Shown one piece after another: positions 36,492 to 44,951 of a stretch of DNA of 64,000 nt. Every line of letters starts with the position of its first letter. Position 1 is the stretch's first letter. The notes under the pieces are model-generated. The model made no database searches. It was given only the letters and a program-made list of their open reading frames with translations, and was not told the origin of the DNA. This DNA is from Streptomyces sp. CG4 (GTDB lineage: Bacteria; Actinomycetota; Actinomycetes; Streptomycetales; Streptomycetaceae). Location of the stretch: assembly GCF_041080655.1 (NCBI RefSeq), contig NZ_CP163525.1:1488001-1552000 (forward strand), given 5' to 3'. The position numbers and the translations under genes were made by a program.

Positions 36492-37325
36492 TCAGGCCGT
36501 AAGTCCGATCTGCTTCGGTTCGGTGACGTCCTTGCGGGTGACGGAGAGGTAGATGACCAGCCCGAGGATGACCGCCAGGAACAGGGCGCTGGTGATGACG
36601 GTGCCCAGGCCGAGGCCGCCGTCGCCGGTGGGCTGGGAGAGGTAGTCACCGATGGAGGCGCCGAGGGGGCGGGTGAGGATGTAGGCGATCCAGAAGCTCC
36701 ACACCGCGTCCAGGTCCAGCGCGAAGTGGGCGAGGGCCACCGCTGCGATGGCGGCCGCGAACAGGACGGCGGACAGCCAGAATCCGACATCCATCCTCTC
36801 GGCGAGCAGGTCGCCGGCGGAGGTGCCGAGGGCGAAGGCGAACAGGACGGCCGGCCAGTAGAACGCCTCGCGGCGGGTGGTGTCGATGTGATGGATCGAC
36901 AGGGTGCGCTCGGTGCGGTACCAGAGCGCGAAGACGATCACCAGGGCAATCGCGAAGACCGTGGTGGTGGTCTCCAGCGCCACGCCCATGGTGTCGGTGA
37001 GGTTGTCGCTGACCAGGGTGCCGACGATGCTGATCAGCGCGACGGCGAGCCAGTACACGCCCGGGCGGTAACCCGTGGAGCGGAACTGGACCACCAGGGC
37101 GACGGAGAGCAGGGCACTCATCAGCAGCGACACACCGGTCAGCCCCAGACCGGCCTTCTCGTTCAGCAGGTCGGCCGCGGTCTCGCCGACCGTCGTGCAC
37201 AGCACCTTGATGATCCAGAAGTAGATGGTGAGTTCCGGCACCTTGTTCCAGTGCAGCCAGTGACGGGCATGACCTGCCTGGCCGACCTCCGGAACCACCT
37301 GACTCTCAGACGTTTCATAGGTCAT
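36492..37325 (-). CDS. COG4705-type membrane protein (second paralog)
   Basis: A 277-residue protein with about eight spans. It shares with the paralogs the NKVPELTIYFWIIKVLCTTV start, ERTLSIHHIDTTRREAFYWP, ALGTSAGDLLAE and AYILTRPLGASIGDYLSQPT. Its first 30 residues and the 45 bases upstream of the ATG are almost the same DNA as those of the third paralog. Two CCTGA repeats 11 bp apart lie 25 bases upstream. It is convergent with the kinase gene. Function unknown. Confidence 0.87.
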   Translation of the reverse strand: MTYETSESQVVPEVGQAGHARHWLHWNKVPELTIYFWIIKVLCTTVGETAADLLNEKAGLGLTGVSLLMSALLSVALVVQFRSTGYRPGVYWLAVALISIVGTLVSDNLTDTMGVALETTTTVFAIALVIVFALWYRTERTLSIHHIDTTRREAFYWPAVLFAFALGTSAGDLLAERMDVGFWLSAVLFAAAIAAVALAHFALDLDAVWSFWIAYILTRPLGASIGDYLSQPTGDGGLGLGTVITSALFLAVILGLVIYLSVTRKDVTEPKQIGLTA

Positions 37326-37349
37326 GCTGCCTGACCGTGCCACCCGGCG

Positions 37350-37365
37350 CCTGAACACATCCTGA
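37350..37365. promoter_or_regulatory. 11-bp-phased direct repeat upstream of the second COG4705 paralog
   Basis: CCTGA at 37350-37354 and 37361-37365 (TCAGG on the transcribed strand) are exactly 11 bp apart, the spacing used by OmpR-type regulators. The same element at the same distance (25 bases) precedes the third paralog. A further CCTGA is at 37330. Confidence 0.45.
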
Positions 37366-37430
37366 CCGCCGCCGTGGACCAGCCGGCTCACGCGTCCCGC
37401 ACATGCAGCATGTTCCGGAGTCATGGCCCC

Positions 37431-38279
37431 CTACTCGGGCTTCCGATTCGGTGCCTGCGCCTTGGAGAACCTTCTCGCCTTGCGCGGGGCACTTGTGTGC
37501 GCGTCCCACGCGGGTCGATGGAGGCGGTGGCGTGCCACGAGTTCAAGCGTCACTGCCACGGCGATGGCCTGCACGGCCATGAGCGCGATGAGGACGAACA
37601 ACTGCACCGCCCCGGCCAGCACGGGACCGGCCCCTCCGAGGAGCATGCCGACGAACGCCCCGGGGAGCGTGACCAGTCCGACCGTACGGGTCTGGTCGAG
37701 GCCGGGCAGCAGAGCGTCGGAGGCGGCGGGGCGCAGTATCTCCATCCGCGCGTCCCGGTCCGACAGTCCGAGTGCCATCGCGGCATCCACCTCACCTCGT
37801 CGCTGTGTCAGTTCGTCCAGGGCACGACGTCCGGCAAGGACCGTCACGGTGAGTGCGCCGCCGATGAGGATGCCGGTGACGGGGATCAGGGCGATGCCCT
37901 GCAAAGGGACGAGACCGGTGAGGAGGAGCGCCGCGACGACCGGCACCACACCGGCGGCGATCGGGGCGGCCGTCAACCACCACGTGTGGTTGCTGGTGAT
38001 TCTCCGTCCGGCGGTGCGAACAGCCACCGTGAACATCACGACGAGGAACACCAGCAGCCCCGCCATCGACTCAACGGCCCAGGCGATGACCATGGACACC
38101 AAGGCAAGCTGGACGGCGGCGCGGAAGCCGGCGACGAGGAGTTCCCGAGCGCGGCTCTTGTAGGGGTGCGGATCGAGATGGCACCAGCTCGCGACCGCCG
38201 CCGCCAGCAACAGCAGAGCGGTGAGCAGGATGCCAAGGGTCGTGTTGACCGGTACCAGAGATGCCGCGCTCGACGTCAC
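37431..38279 (-). CDS. FetB/UPF0014-family membrane protein
   Basis: A 282-residue protein with about seven spans. Family signatures are ARELLVAGFRAAVQLALVSM near the start, RRGEVDAAMALGLSDRDARM and GLVTLPGAFVGMLLGGAGPV. E. coli FetB is the membrane part of an iron exporter with the ATPase FetA; no ATPase gene is adjacent here. The GTG at 38279 was chosen because GAGG stands seven bases upstream. Metal specificity is not shown by the sequence. Confidence 0.88.
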   Translation of the reverse strand: MTSSAASLVPVNTTLGILLTALLLLAAAVASWCHLDPHPYKSRARELLVAGFRAAVQLALVSMVIAWAVESMAGLLVFLVVMFTVAVRTAGRRITSNHTWWLTAAPIAAGVVPVVAALLLTGLVPLQGIALIPVTGILIGGALTVTVLAGRRALDELTQRRGEVDAAMALGLSDRDARMEILRPAASDALLPGLDQTRTVGLVTLPGAFVGMLLGGAGPVLAGAVQLFVLIALMAVQAIAVAVTLELVARHRLHRPAWDAHTSAPRKARRFSKAQAPNRKPE

Positions 38280-38390
38280 GTTTCCCACCTCAAGAAGCTG
38301 CCGCAAGAGCCCGATGCACTGCGCGGTTTCCCGCCCCGGCTGGCCCGGCGGCCGACAGCGCAGTGTATGCAGGCATGTGTCTCCGCGCTG

Positions 38391-39746
38391 TCACCAGCCA
38401 TGGCCGCCACTGTTGTGCAACAGGGCCAGGACGGTGGTGGTCGCGATGAGCGCCTGGGTGAGGCGGAGTTGGCAGCACAGCGCCGTCAGCGCGCAGGCGA
38501 GCGCTGCGTACCACGGCATCGACCACGGTGCCGTGAGAATCCAGGCGAAGGTGAGCACGAACGGAACGGTGACCAGGGGAGAGGCATCCGCGGGGACGTG
38601 CCTGTGCAGCACCACGGCCAGCCCCAGCATCAGCGTGGGCCAGAGGATGCTGACGACTGCCGCAGCCCCACCAGGCCCCATGAGGGCGGTGGCGAAGTCG
38701 TCGAACACGGCCCACAACGAAGGCTTGGACACCATGTGCGAGGCCGCGGTGAGCGGGGCAAGGGCATGCAGACCGTACGCGGCGTACAGGACGGTCGATG
38801 TGAGCACGGCCGTGCCCGCCACCCGAACGGCCCGCTGCCAGGCGCCGCCGCGCAGCAACGGCCACACCAGCCCCACACCGACCAGAGCGGCACTGATCTT
38901 GACGGCGCAGACGAGGCCGACCAGTCCGCCGACCGCCAGGTCCGCGTGCCATCCGCGTGCCTTGCGCGCCAAGTGGACAGCGCTGACGGCCAGGATCGCT
39001 ACGAGGGTGTCCAGATGCCCGCCCCCGACCAACACGCCGATCAGCAAGGGATTCGCGCTCCAAAGGAGCGCCGCCAGGACCGGGTCGGCGGCGGTGCGGA
39101 TCAACAGGTAGCCGGTGCCGAGAAACACAGCTGCGTTGGTGAGCATCAGTGCCCATACCGTCAGCCAGGGCTGGTCACCGCCGACGAACGCCGCAGCGGC
39201 CTGCCACCACGTGGCGACCGGCCCGTACACCGACGGGGTGTTCCGCCACGCGTCACTGACCAGATGCGCATATACCCCGCCGAGTTGGGCGGGCGTCGTC
39301 ACGTACGGATCACCGCCCAGAGCGGCGATACGGCCGTATGCGGCGTAACTGGCCGTGTCGGAGGAGCCGATCGGGGTGAGGTCCGCGACCAGGAGCACGG
39401 CGCATGCTCCGGCACGAAACAGAGTGCGCGGGTCAGGCCGCCATCCTTGGGTGTGGGCGTGGAGCAGAAGGAGTGTTCCCGCACAGGACAGCACTATGGC
39501 GACCGACGTGACTGCCTCGGAGACGGCTCCGGACATCGAAGGCAGGTGGAACCAGGTGATCGGCGTCCTCAGGGTGTTGCGGTTGGGCGCGCTCGCACCG
39601 ACCAGCCCGAACAGAAGGACGCTTGCCCCGGCCATCGACAGGGCTGCGCGGGGCCAGGGCTCTCCGTCTTCGGTTCGAACCCCGTATGCGGCCGCCCTGC
39701 CTCGGCCCGCAGGGCGAAGAACCCATCCGTCGTTGTCAGTCGTCAA
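38391..39746 (-). CDS. GT-C type glycosyltransferase, MptB-like (DUF2029)
   Basis: A 451-residue multi-spanning protein (about 12 spans). The first loop contains LTPIGSSDTASYAAYGRIAA, the acidic motif of polyprenol-phosphate-dependent GT-C mannosyltransferases, then VYGPVATWWQAAAAFVGG and NPLLIGVLVGGGHLDTLVAI, typical of the MptB/DUF2029 group that extends cell-envelope mannans. The start appears to be TTG at 39746 with GAGG seven bases before it; an overlapping 12-codon ATG frame ends just inside. Acceptor unknown. Confidence 0.82.
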   Translation of the reverse strand: MTTDNDGWVLRPAGRGRAAAYGVRTEDGEPWPRAALSMAGASVLLFGLVGASAPNRNTLRTPITWFHLPSMSGAVSEAVTSVAIVLSCAGTLLLLHAHTQGWRPDPRTLFRAGACAVLLVADLTPIGSSDTASYAAYGRIAALGGDPYVTTPAQLGGVYAHLVSDAWRNTPSVYGPVATWWQAAAAFVGGDQPWLTVWALMLTNAAVFLGTGYLLIRTAADPVLAALLWSANPLLIGVLVGGGHLDTLVAILAVSAVHLARKARGWHADLAVGGLVGLVCAVKISAALVGVGLVWPLLRGGAWQRAVRVAGTAVLTSTVLYAAYGLHALAPLTAASHMVSKPSLWAVFDDFATALMGPGGAAAVVSILWPTLMLGLAVVLHRHVPADASPLVTVPFVLTFAWILTAPWSMPWYAALACALTALCCQLRLTQALIATTTVLALLHNSGGHGW

Positions 39747-40491
39747 GGTCAGCCTCTGAGTCGTACTCGGTCATGGCTCTTCCGCGCACGGACGATCCCT
39801 GGAATCACCTTGCGGGCGCGGCAGTATGCGTCAGGGCGGCGCTGTGCACGGCTCCGCCGGATCGGCTGCTACCTGGAAGGGCAGCGACCAACCCGCAGGC
39901 CGAACTCTTCACCGTTCCGACTGATGGGCACAACGGTCGCCGCTGCTACATCGTTGCGACAGGCGACGAGAGAGCCGTTCGGTCATCTGCCGGGCTGCTC
40001 GCCAGTACCAGGCTCCGCACGCCTGCACCCTGTTTAAAGACTTTGCCAAGACCTCTGGAGAGCTGCGCAGAGTCCCTGGCCAACGCGGCGTGCCCTTCCG
40101 GCTGGTGCGGCCGCCCGGCACTCGGGCATCCGGCATCCGGCCAGTACCTCCTCGGGCGTGCGAGGAGTTCGTCAGAGTCGGTGTGCGTGTGGCGTTTCGC
40201 GCCTGCTGCGCCGGCCAGGCCGGGAGAGCGCGTTGTCCGGCGGCAGGACCGCCGACGGACGACGGCACCGAGGCCGGCTCGGCGCCGTGGGCCGGTTGCC
40301 GAGCGCCCCCACGGACTACGACCGCGCGATTCCACAGCCGGCCACCACCTGCGCCCCGGTCAGCGGCCGGCGCGGTCGGGGCCTCATGATGCGATCCCGC
40401 ACACTGGTGCGCCCCTGCCTGACAGCCACACCCGCTTCGGTGGCGGCCCATCGGCAATCGCGGTCAGCCACTTGGCCGACCTGACGACCGC
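39747..40491. other. 745-base region with no supported gene
   Basis: Several reading frames are open on both strands but none has recognisable motifs, a ribosome site or the codon pattern of the neighbours. It may be decayed coding DNA or junction sequence of the accessory block. I see no insertion sequence ends. Confidence 0.5.
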
Positions 40492-40561
40492 GGCAGTCGG
40501 CGAGCCGAGTGAAACTCGGGAATGCCGACTGCCCCGACATAGGGGATGTGTCGGGGCAGTC
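40492..40561 (-). terminator. nested and competing hairpins after the third COG4705 gene
   Basis: GACTGCCCCGACA (40527-40539) pairs perfectly with 40549-40561, a 13-bp stem 16 bases after the gene stop, and is a good terminator. GGCAGTCGGC (40492-40501) pairs with GCCGACTGCC (40524-40533), enclosing a smaller CCGAGT-GAA-ACTCGG hairpin. The two large stems share 40527-40533, so only one can form fully. Confidence 0.65.
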
Positions 40562-40576
40562 CGTCGTCTCGGTTGG

Positions 40577-41923
40577 TCAGCCGAGCGAGGTGAGGAGCGT
40601 GTTGAGTGCCTTGACCTCGGCGGCCTTGTCGGGGTTCGGGGCACGTAGCGCCTTCAGGACCTGGTCGATTTCGCTGTCGAGGAAGTGCCACGACTGCTCG
40701 CTCTTGGGCTCGAGAGTGGGCTGGCCGTCGTCCCAAGCAGTCTCCAGGTCGGTCACTCGGGTGGTCGCGGCCGACTGGTTGCCCGAGTTGAGCTTGGCCA
40801 GGGTGTCAGCTGTGATCGTGCGGAACTTCGCGATCTCAGCTGGCGGGAAGGGTGCCGTCGCCTGCTTCGGGGTGAGGTGGGTGGTGACAGGTGCGGGCGC
40901 GTCGGACTCGCTGGCCGCGGCCGCGTGGGGCTGGTTGTGTGCCCAGACGAGAAGCGCCGCAGTCGCGACCGCTACGACGACGTAGTAGCCGAGCATGATC
41001 CGCTCACGCGCCGGGTTCAGCGCTCGTGAGGCATCGGTCGCGTCCTGGGTTTCGATGACATCGCTCCGGCTCAGCGTGAGGTACACGACCGTGGCGAGGA
41101 TGGCGGCCAGGAAGATCACGCTGGTCACCGCGGTGCCGAGGGCCAGGCCGCCGTCGCCGCTGGGCGAGCCGAGCCAGTCGCCGAGATTGGCGCCGAGCGG
41201 GCGAGTGAGGATGTAGGCCAGCCAGAAGGAGAGCACCGCGTTGGCGCCGAGGCGCCATCCGAGGACGATCGCGACGATCAACCCGAGAGGCAGGAGCACG
41301 GAGACGCCCGGGGTCCAGCCGGTCAGGTCCAGGGTCCAGTCGCCGGTGGCGGTGCCGAGGGCGAAAGTGACCAGGATCGCGAGCCAGTAGAAGAGTTCGC
41401 GGGGACGGGTGGTGATGCTGTGGACCGACAGGGTCCGCTCGCGCGCATACCAGATTCCGAAGACAAGGGCGAGGACGCCGGCGAACACGCTACTGCTCAG
41501 TGCGAGGGGAACGCCCTGGCTGTCGGTGAGGATGTCGGTGTAGAGAGTGCCGGTCACACTCACGACCACGACGGTGAGCCAGTACACGAACGGAATGTAG
41601 CGTTTGGTGCCGAGTTGCCAGCCCAGGACGCCTGCCAGAACGACGGTGAAGATCAGTGCCGTATTGATCAGGCCGACACCGAGGTTCATGTTGATCCAGT
41701 CGGCGAAGCTCTCGCCAACCGTGGTGCACAAGATCTTGATGATCCAGAACCAGATCGTGACCTCGGGAACCTTGTTCAGCATCTGCCCAGCAGGCGTCCG
41801 AGGACTCCCGGAGTGGCGGCGATGAGAGGCCGCCCCGCCAGGCTGCCGGCCGGCTCGCTGTTGGTCTCCTTGCTGGGTGCCTGCCCCTGGAATCACAGGA
41901 CTCTCAGACGTTTCATAGGTCAT
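40577..41923 (-). CDS. COG4705-type membrane protein with extra C-terminal domain (third paralog)
   Basis: A 448-residue protein. Residues about 65-320 are the family membrane core: LNKVPEVTIWFWIIKILCTT, ARERTLSVHSITTRPRELFY, ALGTATGDWTLDLTG and AYILTRPLGANLGDWL. An additional span (IMLGYYVVVAVATAALLVWA) then leads to about 115 residues with AEIAKFRTITADTLAKLNSG and LEPKSEQSWHFLDSEIDQVL, which neither paralog has and which should lie outside the membrane. The N-terminal MTYETSES and the upstream DNA match the second paralog. Function unknown. Confidence 0.87.
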   Translation of the reverse strand: MTYETSESPVIPGAGTQQGDQQRAGRQPGGAASHRRHSGSPRTPAGQMLNKVPEVTIWFWIIKILCTTVGESFADWINMNLGVGLINTALIFTVVLAGVLGWQLGTKRYIPFVYWLTVVVVSVTGTLYTDILTDSQGVPLALSSSVFAGVLALVFGIWYARERTLSVHSITTRPRELFYWLAILVTFALGTATGDWTLDLTGWTPGVSVLLPLGLIVAIVLGWRLGANAVLSFWLAYILTRPLGANLGDWLGSPSGDGGLALGTAVTSVIFLAAILATVVYLTLSRSDVIETQDATDASRALNPARERIMLGYYVVVAVATAALLVWAHNQPHAAAASESDAPAPVTTHLTPKQATAPFPPAEIAKFRTITADTLAKLNSGNQSAATTRVTDLETAWDDGQPTLEPKSEQSWHFLDSEIDQVLKALRAPNPDKAAEVKALNTLLTSLG

Positions 41924-41947
41924 GCTGCCCGACTGTGCCATCGGGTA

Positions 41948-41963
41948 CCTGAACACATCCTGA
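41948..41963. promoter_or_regulatory. 11-bp-phased direct repeat upstream of the third COG4705 paralog
   Basis: CCTGA at 41948-41952 and 41959-41963, again 11 bp apart and 25 bases before the ATG, the same arrangement as upstream of the second paralog. Confidence 0.45.
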
Positions 41964-41996
41964 CTGCCAGCGTCGCCCGCTTCAGCTCGTCCGCGG

Positions 41997-43223
41997 TCAG
42001 CCCTCGCCCACAAGGTCGAGGTCGTCCCGGGGCGCCACCGGAGTGACCTCCGGAACGGGCCACTTGCGGTTCAGCGGCTGGGACACATCCCGCCACCAGG
42101 GGTGCGCGGGGAGAACCCCAGCGGGCTCGAAGGGCTGGCCCGGAGTAGGGACGGCGACCGCCTGTCCGACCGCGCCGGCTGCGGCCAGCGTCCACTCCCC
42201 CGGCTCGGCCCAGGGATGGATCGAGAGATTGAATGTTCCCCAGTGGATCGGCAGCATGACCCCGCTCGGCCGGCCTTGCTGCAGGTCAAGGTGGCTCTGG
42301 ACGCCCTGCGAGGGGTTCATGTGGATGTCCGGCCACGCGCCCGGCAGCGGCGTGGAATCCGTGTGGTTCTTGGGCCAGAACTCGCTGTAAGCGCCGATCT
42401 GGATCATCGTGGCGTCGAACGGGCCGTGGGCCGCACCGATCTCCTTGAAGCCGTCGAAGTAGCCGGTGTCACCGCTGTGGTAGATCCGGTGCTCCTCGCC
42501 GGCGACGACCCAGGACGACCAGAGGGTGTGCTGGGTGTTGCGCAGGCCCCGACCGCAGAAGTGGCGGGCCGGGGTGGCGGTGAGGGTGAGCCCGCCGATC
42601 CGGGTGGACTCGTGCCAGTCCACCTCGTGCAGCCGGTCCGCGGAGACGCCCCAGTGTTCGAGGTGTGCGCCGACGCCGAGCGGCACGGCGAACACGGTGT
42701 CCGTGCCGGCCAGCGCCTTGATCGTGGGCAGGTCCAGGTGGTCGTAGTGGTCGTGCGAGATGACGACCACGTCGACCTCGCCGAGCGCGGCCAGCGGCAG
42801 CGGCACGGGGTGCAGCCGTCTGGGGCCGGCGAAGGGGAACGGGGAGCAGCGCTCGCCCCAGACCGGGTCGAACAGCACGCGGTGGCCGTCGATCTCCGCG
42901 AGGACGCTGGAGTGGCCCATCCAGGTCAGTCGCAGTCCCGTGGCGGGCGGTCTGGCCAGGTCGGCGAAGGTCGTGGGGTGCACCGGGACGGTGCCTTCCG
43001 GGGCGCGCAGCGGCCGGGTGTCCTTGTCGAGGAACGCCTTGGCGAGGTCCAGCGGTGAGCCGGAGGGGCGGGTGCGGGCCGCACCGCCCGGGTTCTGGAA
43101 GACCCCGTCCTTGAAGTGGGGGGAGCGGCGGATGCGTGCCAGGCGCTCACCGCTCGGGTCCGCGCCGAACGCCGTCGGCCGCAGCGCGCGGAGCCCGGAG
43201 CCCGAGGAACGCAATCCGGTCAC
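41997..43223 (-). CDS. MBL-fold metallohydrolase (NAPE-PLD/UlaG-like)
   Basis: A 408-residue protein. Metal-binding motif VVISHDHYDHLDLPTI (HxHxDH) near residue 155, further ligands in ATPARHFCGRG and YHSGDTGYFDGFKEIG, and a late MLPIHWGTFNLSIHPWAEP. The N-terminal 80 residues (SPHFKDGVFQNP) match bacterial relatives of N-acyl-phosphatidylethanolamine phospholipase D. No signal peptide. A phosphodiesterase or lactonase role is likely; the substrate is unknown. It starts 96 bases from the divergent promoter at 43319-43386. Confidence 0.9.
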   Translation of the reverse strand: MTGLRSSGSGLRALRPTAFGADPSGERLARIRRSPHFKDGVFQNPGGAARTRPSGSPLDLAKAFLDKDTRPLRAPEGTVPVHPTTFADLARPPATGLRLTWMGHSSVLAEIDGHRVLFDPVWGERCSPFPFAGPRRLHPVPLPLAALGEVDVVVISHDHYDHLDLPTIKALAGTDTVFAVPLGVGAHLEHWGVSADRLHEVDWHESTRIGGLTLTATPARHFCGRGLRNTQHTLWSSWVVAGEEHRIYHSGDTGYFDGFKEIGAAHGPFDATMIQIGAYSEFWPKNHTDSTPLPGAWPDIHMNPSQGVQSHLDLQQGRPSGVMLPIHWGTFNLSIHPWAEPGEWTLAAAGAVGQAVAVPTPGQPFEPAGVLPAHPWWRDVSQPLNRKWPVPEVTPVAPRDDLDLVGEG

Positions 43224-43318
43224 GGTACCTCCCGGTGGAGTGGGTGAGGCTCCCCATTATGGTCGGCCCCTCCGACAGCCCGGGTCCGCCGGGGTGCCAT
43301 CGCAGCCCCGGCCCGCGC

Positions 43319-43386
43319 TACTGAATCTCCGTACAGCACGTTGACAGGGCGCGAACCGACTCCTGATACTGACTCGCGATTCAGTA
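43319..43386 (+). promoter_or_regulatory. consensus promoter flanked by TACTGA repeats
   Basis: TTGACA (43341-43346) and TGATAC (43364-43369) are 17 bases apart, a near-perfect housekeeping promoter. TACTGAATC occurs upstream at 43319-43327 and its exact inverse GATTCAGTA at 43378-43386; a third TACTGA overlaps the -10 at 43367-43372. The three half-sites around the promoter look like a repressor operator. Confidence 0.6.
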
Positions 43387-43461
43387 ATTCGACCCACCAG
43401 AAGAGATCCACCAGAAGAGCGCTGCACCCCGAACAGCGCGACATCGTCGATCTCGCCCGCG

Positions 43462-43770
43462 CCTTCGGACGGCGGGCGGCAGTTCACGGTGCAGGAACTG
43501 GCCACCGCCGTGCGGCTTCAACTTCCGCTGCCCATAGTGGTGTTCGCGAACGGCGGCTATGGCGAGATCCGCGACGAGATGCGGGCGCGGGCGCGGGGCG
43601 ACGTCCCGGCCACGGTGGACCTCCCACCGGTCGATCTGACCGCCCTGGCCCGCGCCTACGGAGGACACGGCACGCGCGCGTGCGGTCCCGCCGCGCCGGC
43701 GGGTGCCCTCACCGCGGCCCCGGACCGGGCCGGCTCCACCCTGATCACCGTCCCCGAGGAGACCCCATGA
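43462..43770 (+). pseudogene. C-terminal fragment of a thiamine-diphosphate enzyme (acetolactate synthase-like)
   Basis: The reading frame gives SDGGRQFTVQELATAVRLQL, the ThDP-binding GDGG region and helix of acetolactate synthase-like decarboxylases, then PIVVFANGGYGEIRDEM and VDLTALARAYGGHGTRACGP and a natural C-terminus. About 400 N-terminal residues are missing. Just upstream, in another frame, HPEQRDIVDLARAFGRR resembles the start of an acyl-CoA dehydrogenase, so this may be a deletion junction of two genes. The end overlaps the dehydrogenase start as ATGA. A short product from the GTG at 43489 could still be made. Confidence 0.7.
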
Positions 43771-44951
43771 CCGCCCGTGCTCCCCTGATGTCGCTCGTGT
43801 GGACCGACCATGTCACCGGCCGCCAGGGCTTCCTGGTCGTGGACCGGCTGGTGCGCGGCGTGGCCAGCGGCGGGCTGCGGATGCGCCCCGGCTGCACGCT
43901 GGAGGAGGTGACGGGGCTCGCCCGCGGCATGACGATGAAGGAGGCTCTGCACTACGACCCCGAGGCACGTTACGTCCCGCTCGGCGGCGCCAAGGGCGGC
44001 ATCGACTGCGATCCCCGGGACCCGGGGGCGTACGGGCTGCTGGTGCGCTATCTGCGCGCCATGCGGCCGTACATCGAGAGCTTCTGGACCACCGGCGAGG
44101 ACCTCGGCCTCACCCAGGACCTGATCGATCGTGCGGCGGCCGAGGCGGGCCTGGTCTCCACCGTCCAGGCGGTCTACCCGCTGCTGGACGACGAGGCGAC
44201 GGCCCGCAAGCGGCTCGCGGACGCCTTCGCGGTCGAGGTGGACGGCATCGGCCTGGACGAACTGGCCGGCGGCTGCGGGGTCGCCGAGTCGCTGCTCGCG
44301 GCGCTGGACCGGGCCGGCGTGCCGTACCCGGGCACCCGGGTCGCCGTGCAGGGGCTCGGCACGATGGGCGGCGCCACCGCGCGCTTCCTGGCCCGCGCGG
44401 GGCTGACGGTCGTGGCGGTCGCCGACATCAAGGGCACGATCGCCAATCCGGCGGGGCTCGACATCGACGCACTGCTGGCAGCGCGGGACCGCTACGGCAC
44501 CGTCGACCGCCGTGTGCTCCGCCCCGGTGACCGCGAACTGCCCGGCGACGCCTGGCTGTCCGCCGACGCGGAGGTGCTCGTCCCGGCGGCCGTGTCGTAC
44601 GCGATCGACACCACCAACCAGGACCGGATACGCGCCCGCTGGATCGTCGAGGCCGCCAACATGCCCGTGCTGCCCGCGGCGGAGGAGTTGCTGGCCGCGC
44701 GCGGGGTGACCGTGCTGCCGGACGTGGTGGTCAACTCCGGGACGAACGCCTGGTGGTGGTGGACCCTGTTCGGCGACATCGGCGCCGACGCCGAGGAGGC
44801 GTTCGCCCACATCCGGCGCTCCATGCGCGCCCTGGCCGACCTGATGCTCGACCGTGCGGACGCCGACGGTACGACCCCGCGCGCGGCCGCCCACGCCCTG
44901 GTGACCGACCGCCTCCCGATGATCGCGGAACGCTTCGGGTGGCACCGGTGA
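43767..44951 (+). CDS. Glu/Leu/Phe/Val dehydrogenase family protein
   Basis: The 394-residue protein has the amino acid dehydrogenase dimerisation half with MTMKEALHYDPEARYVPLGG and KGGIDCDPRD (catalytic Lys region), and a Rossmann half with RVAVQGLGTMGGATARFLAR near residue 195, then DAEVLVPAAVSYAIDTTNQD, IVEAANMPVLPAAEEL and VLPDVVVNSGTNAWWWW. It would interconvert an amino acid and its 2-oxo acid with NAD(P). It seems intact although both operon partners are broken. The neighbours (2-oxo-acid decarboxylase-like, CoA ligase) suggest an amino acid degradation route. Confidence 0.9.
   Translation: MTARAPLMSLVWTDHVTGRQGFLVVDRLVRGVASGGLRMRPGCTLEEVTGLARGMTMKEALHYDPEARYVPLGGAKGGIDCDPRDPGAYGLLVRYLRAMRPYIESFWTTGEDLGLTQDLIDRAAAEAGLVSTVQAVYPLLDDEATARKRLADAFAVEVDGIGLDELAGGCGVAESLLAALDRAGVPYPGTRVAVQGLGTMGGATARFLARAGLTVVAVADIKGTIANPAGLDIDALLAARDRYGTVDRRVLRPGDRELPGDAWLSADAEVLVPAAVSYAIDTTNQDRIRARWIVEAANMPVLPAAEELLAARGVTVLPDVVVNSGTNAWWWWTLFGDIGADAEEAFAHIRRSMRALADLMLDRADADGTTPRAAAHALVTDRLPMIAERFGWHR

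Noticed and set aside
39909..40457. 182-codon minus-strand frame in the empty stretch
   Set aside because: No recognisable domain, no start signal and Arg/Ala/Gly-rich composition; not supported as a gene.
34109..41963. Integrated mobile element or prophage spanning the accessory block
   Set aside because: No integrase, transposase, terminal repeats or tRNA junction was seen at either end, so acquisition by a mobile element cannot be claimed.
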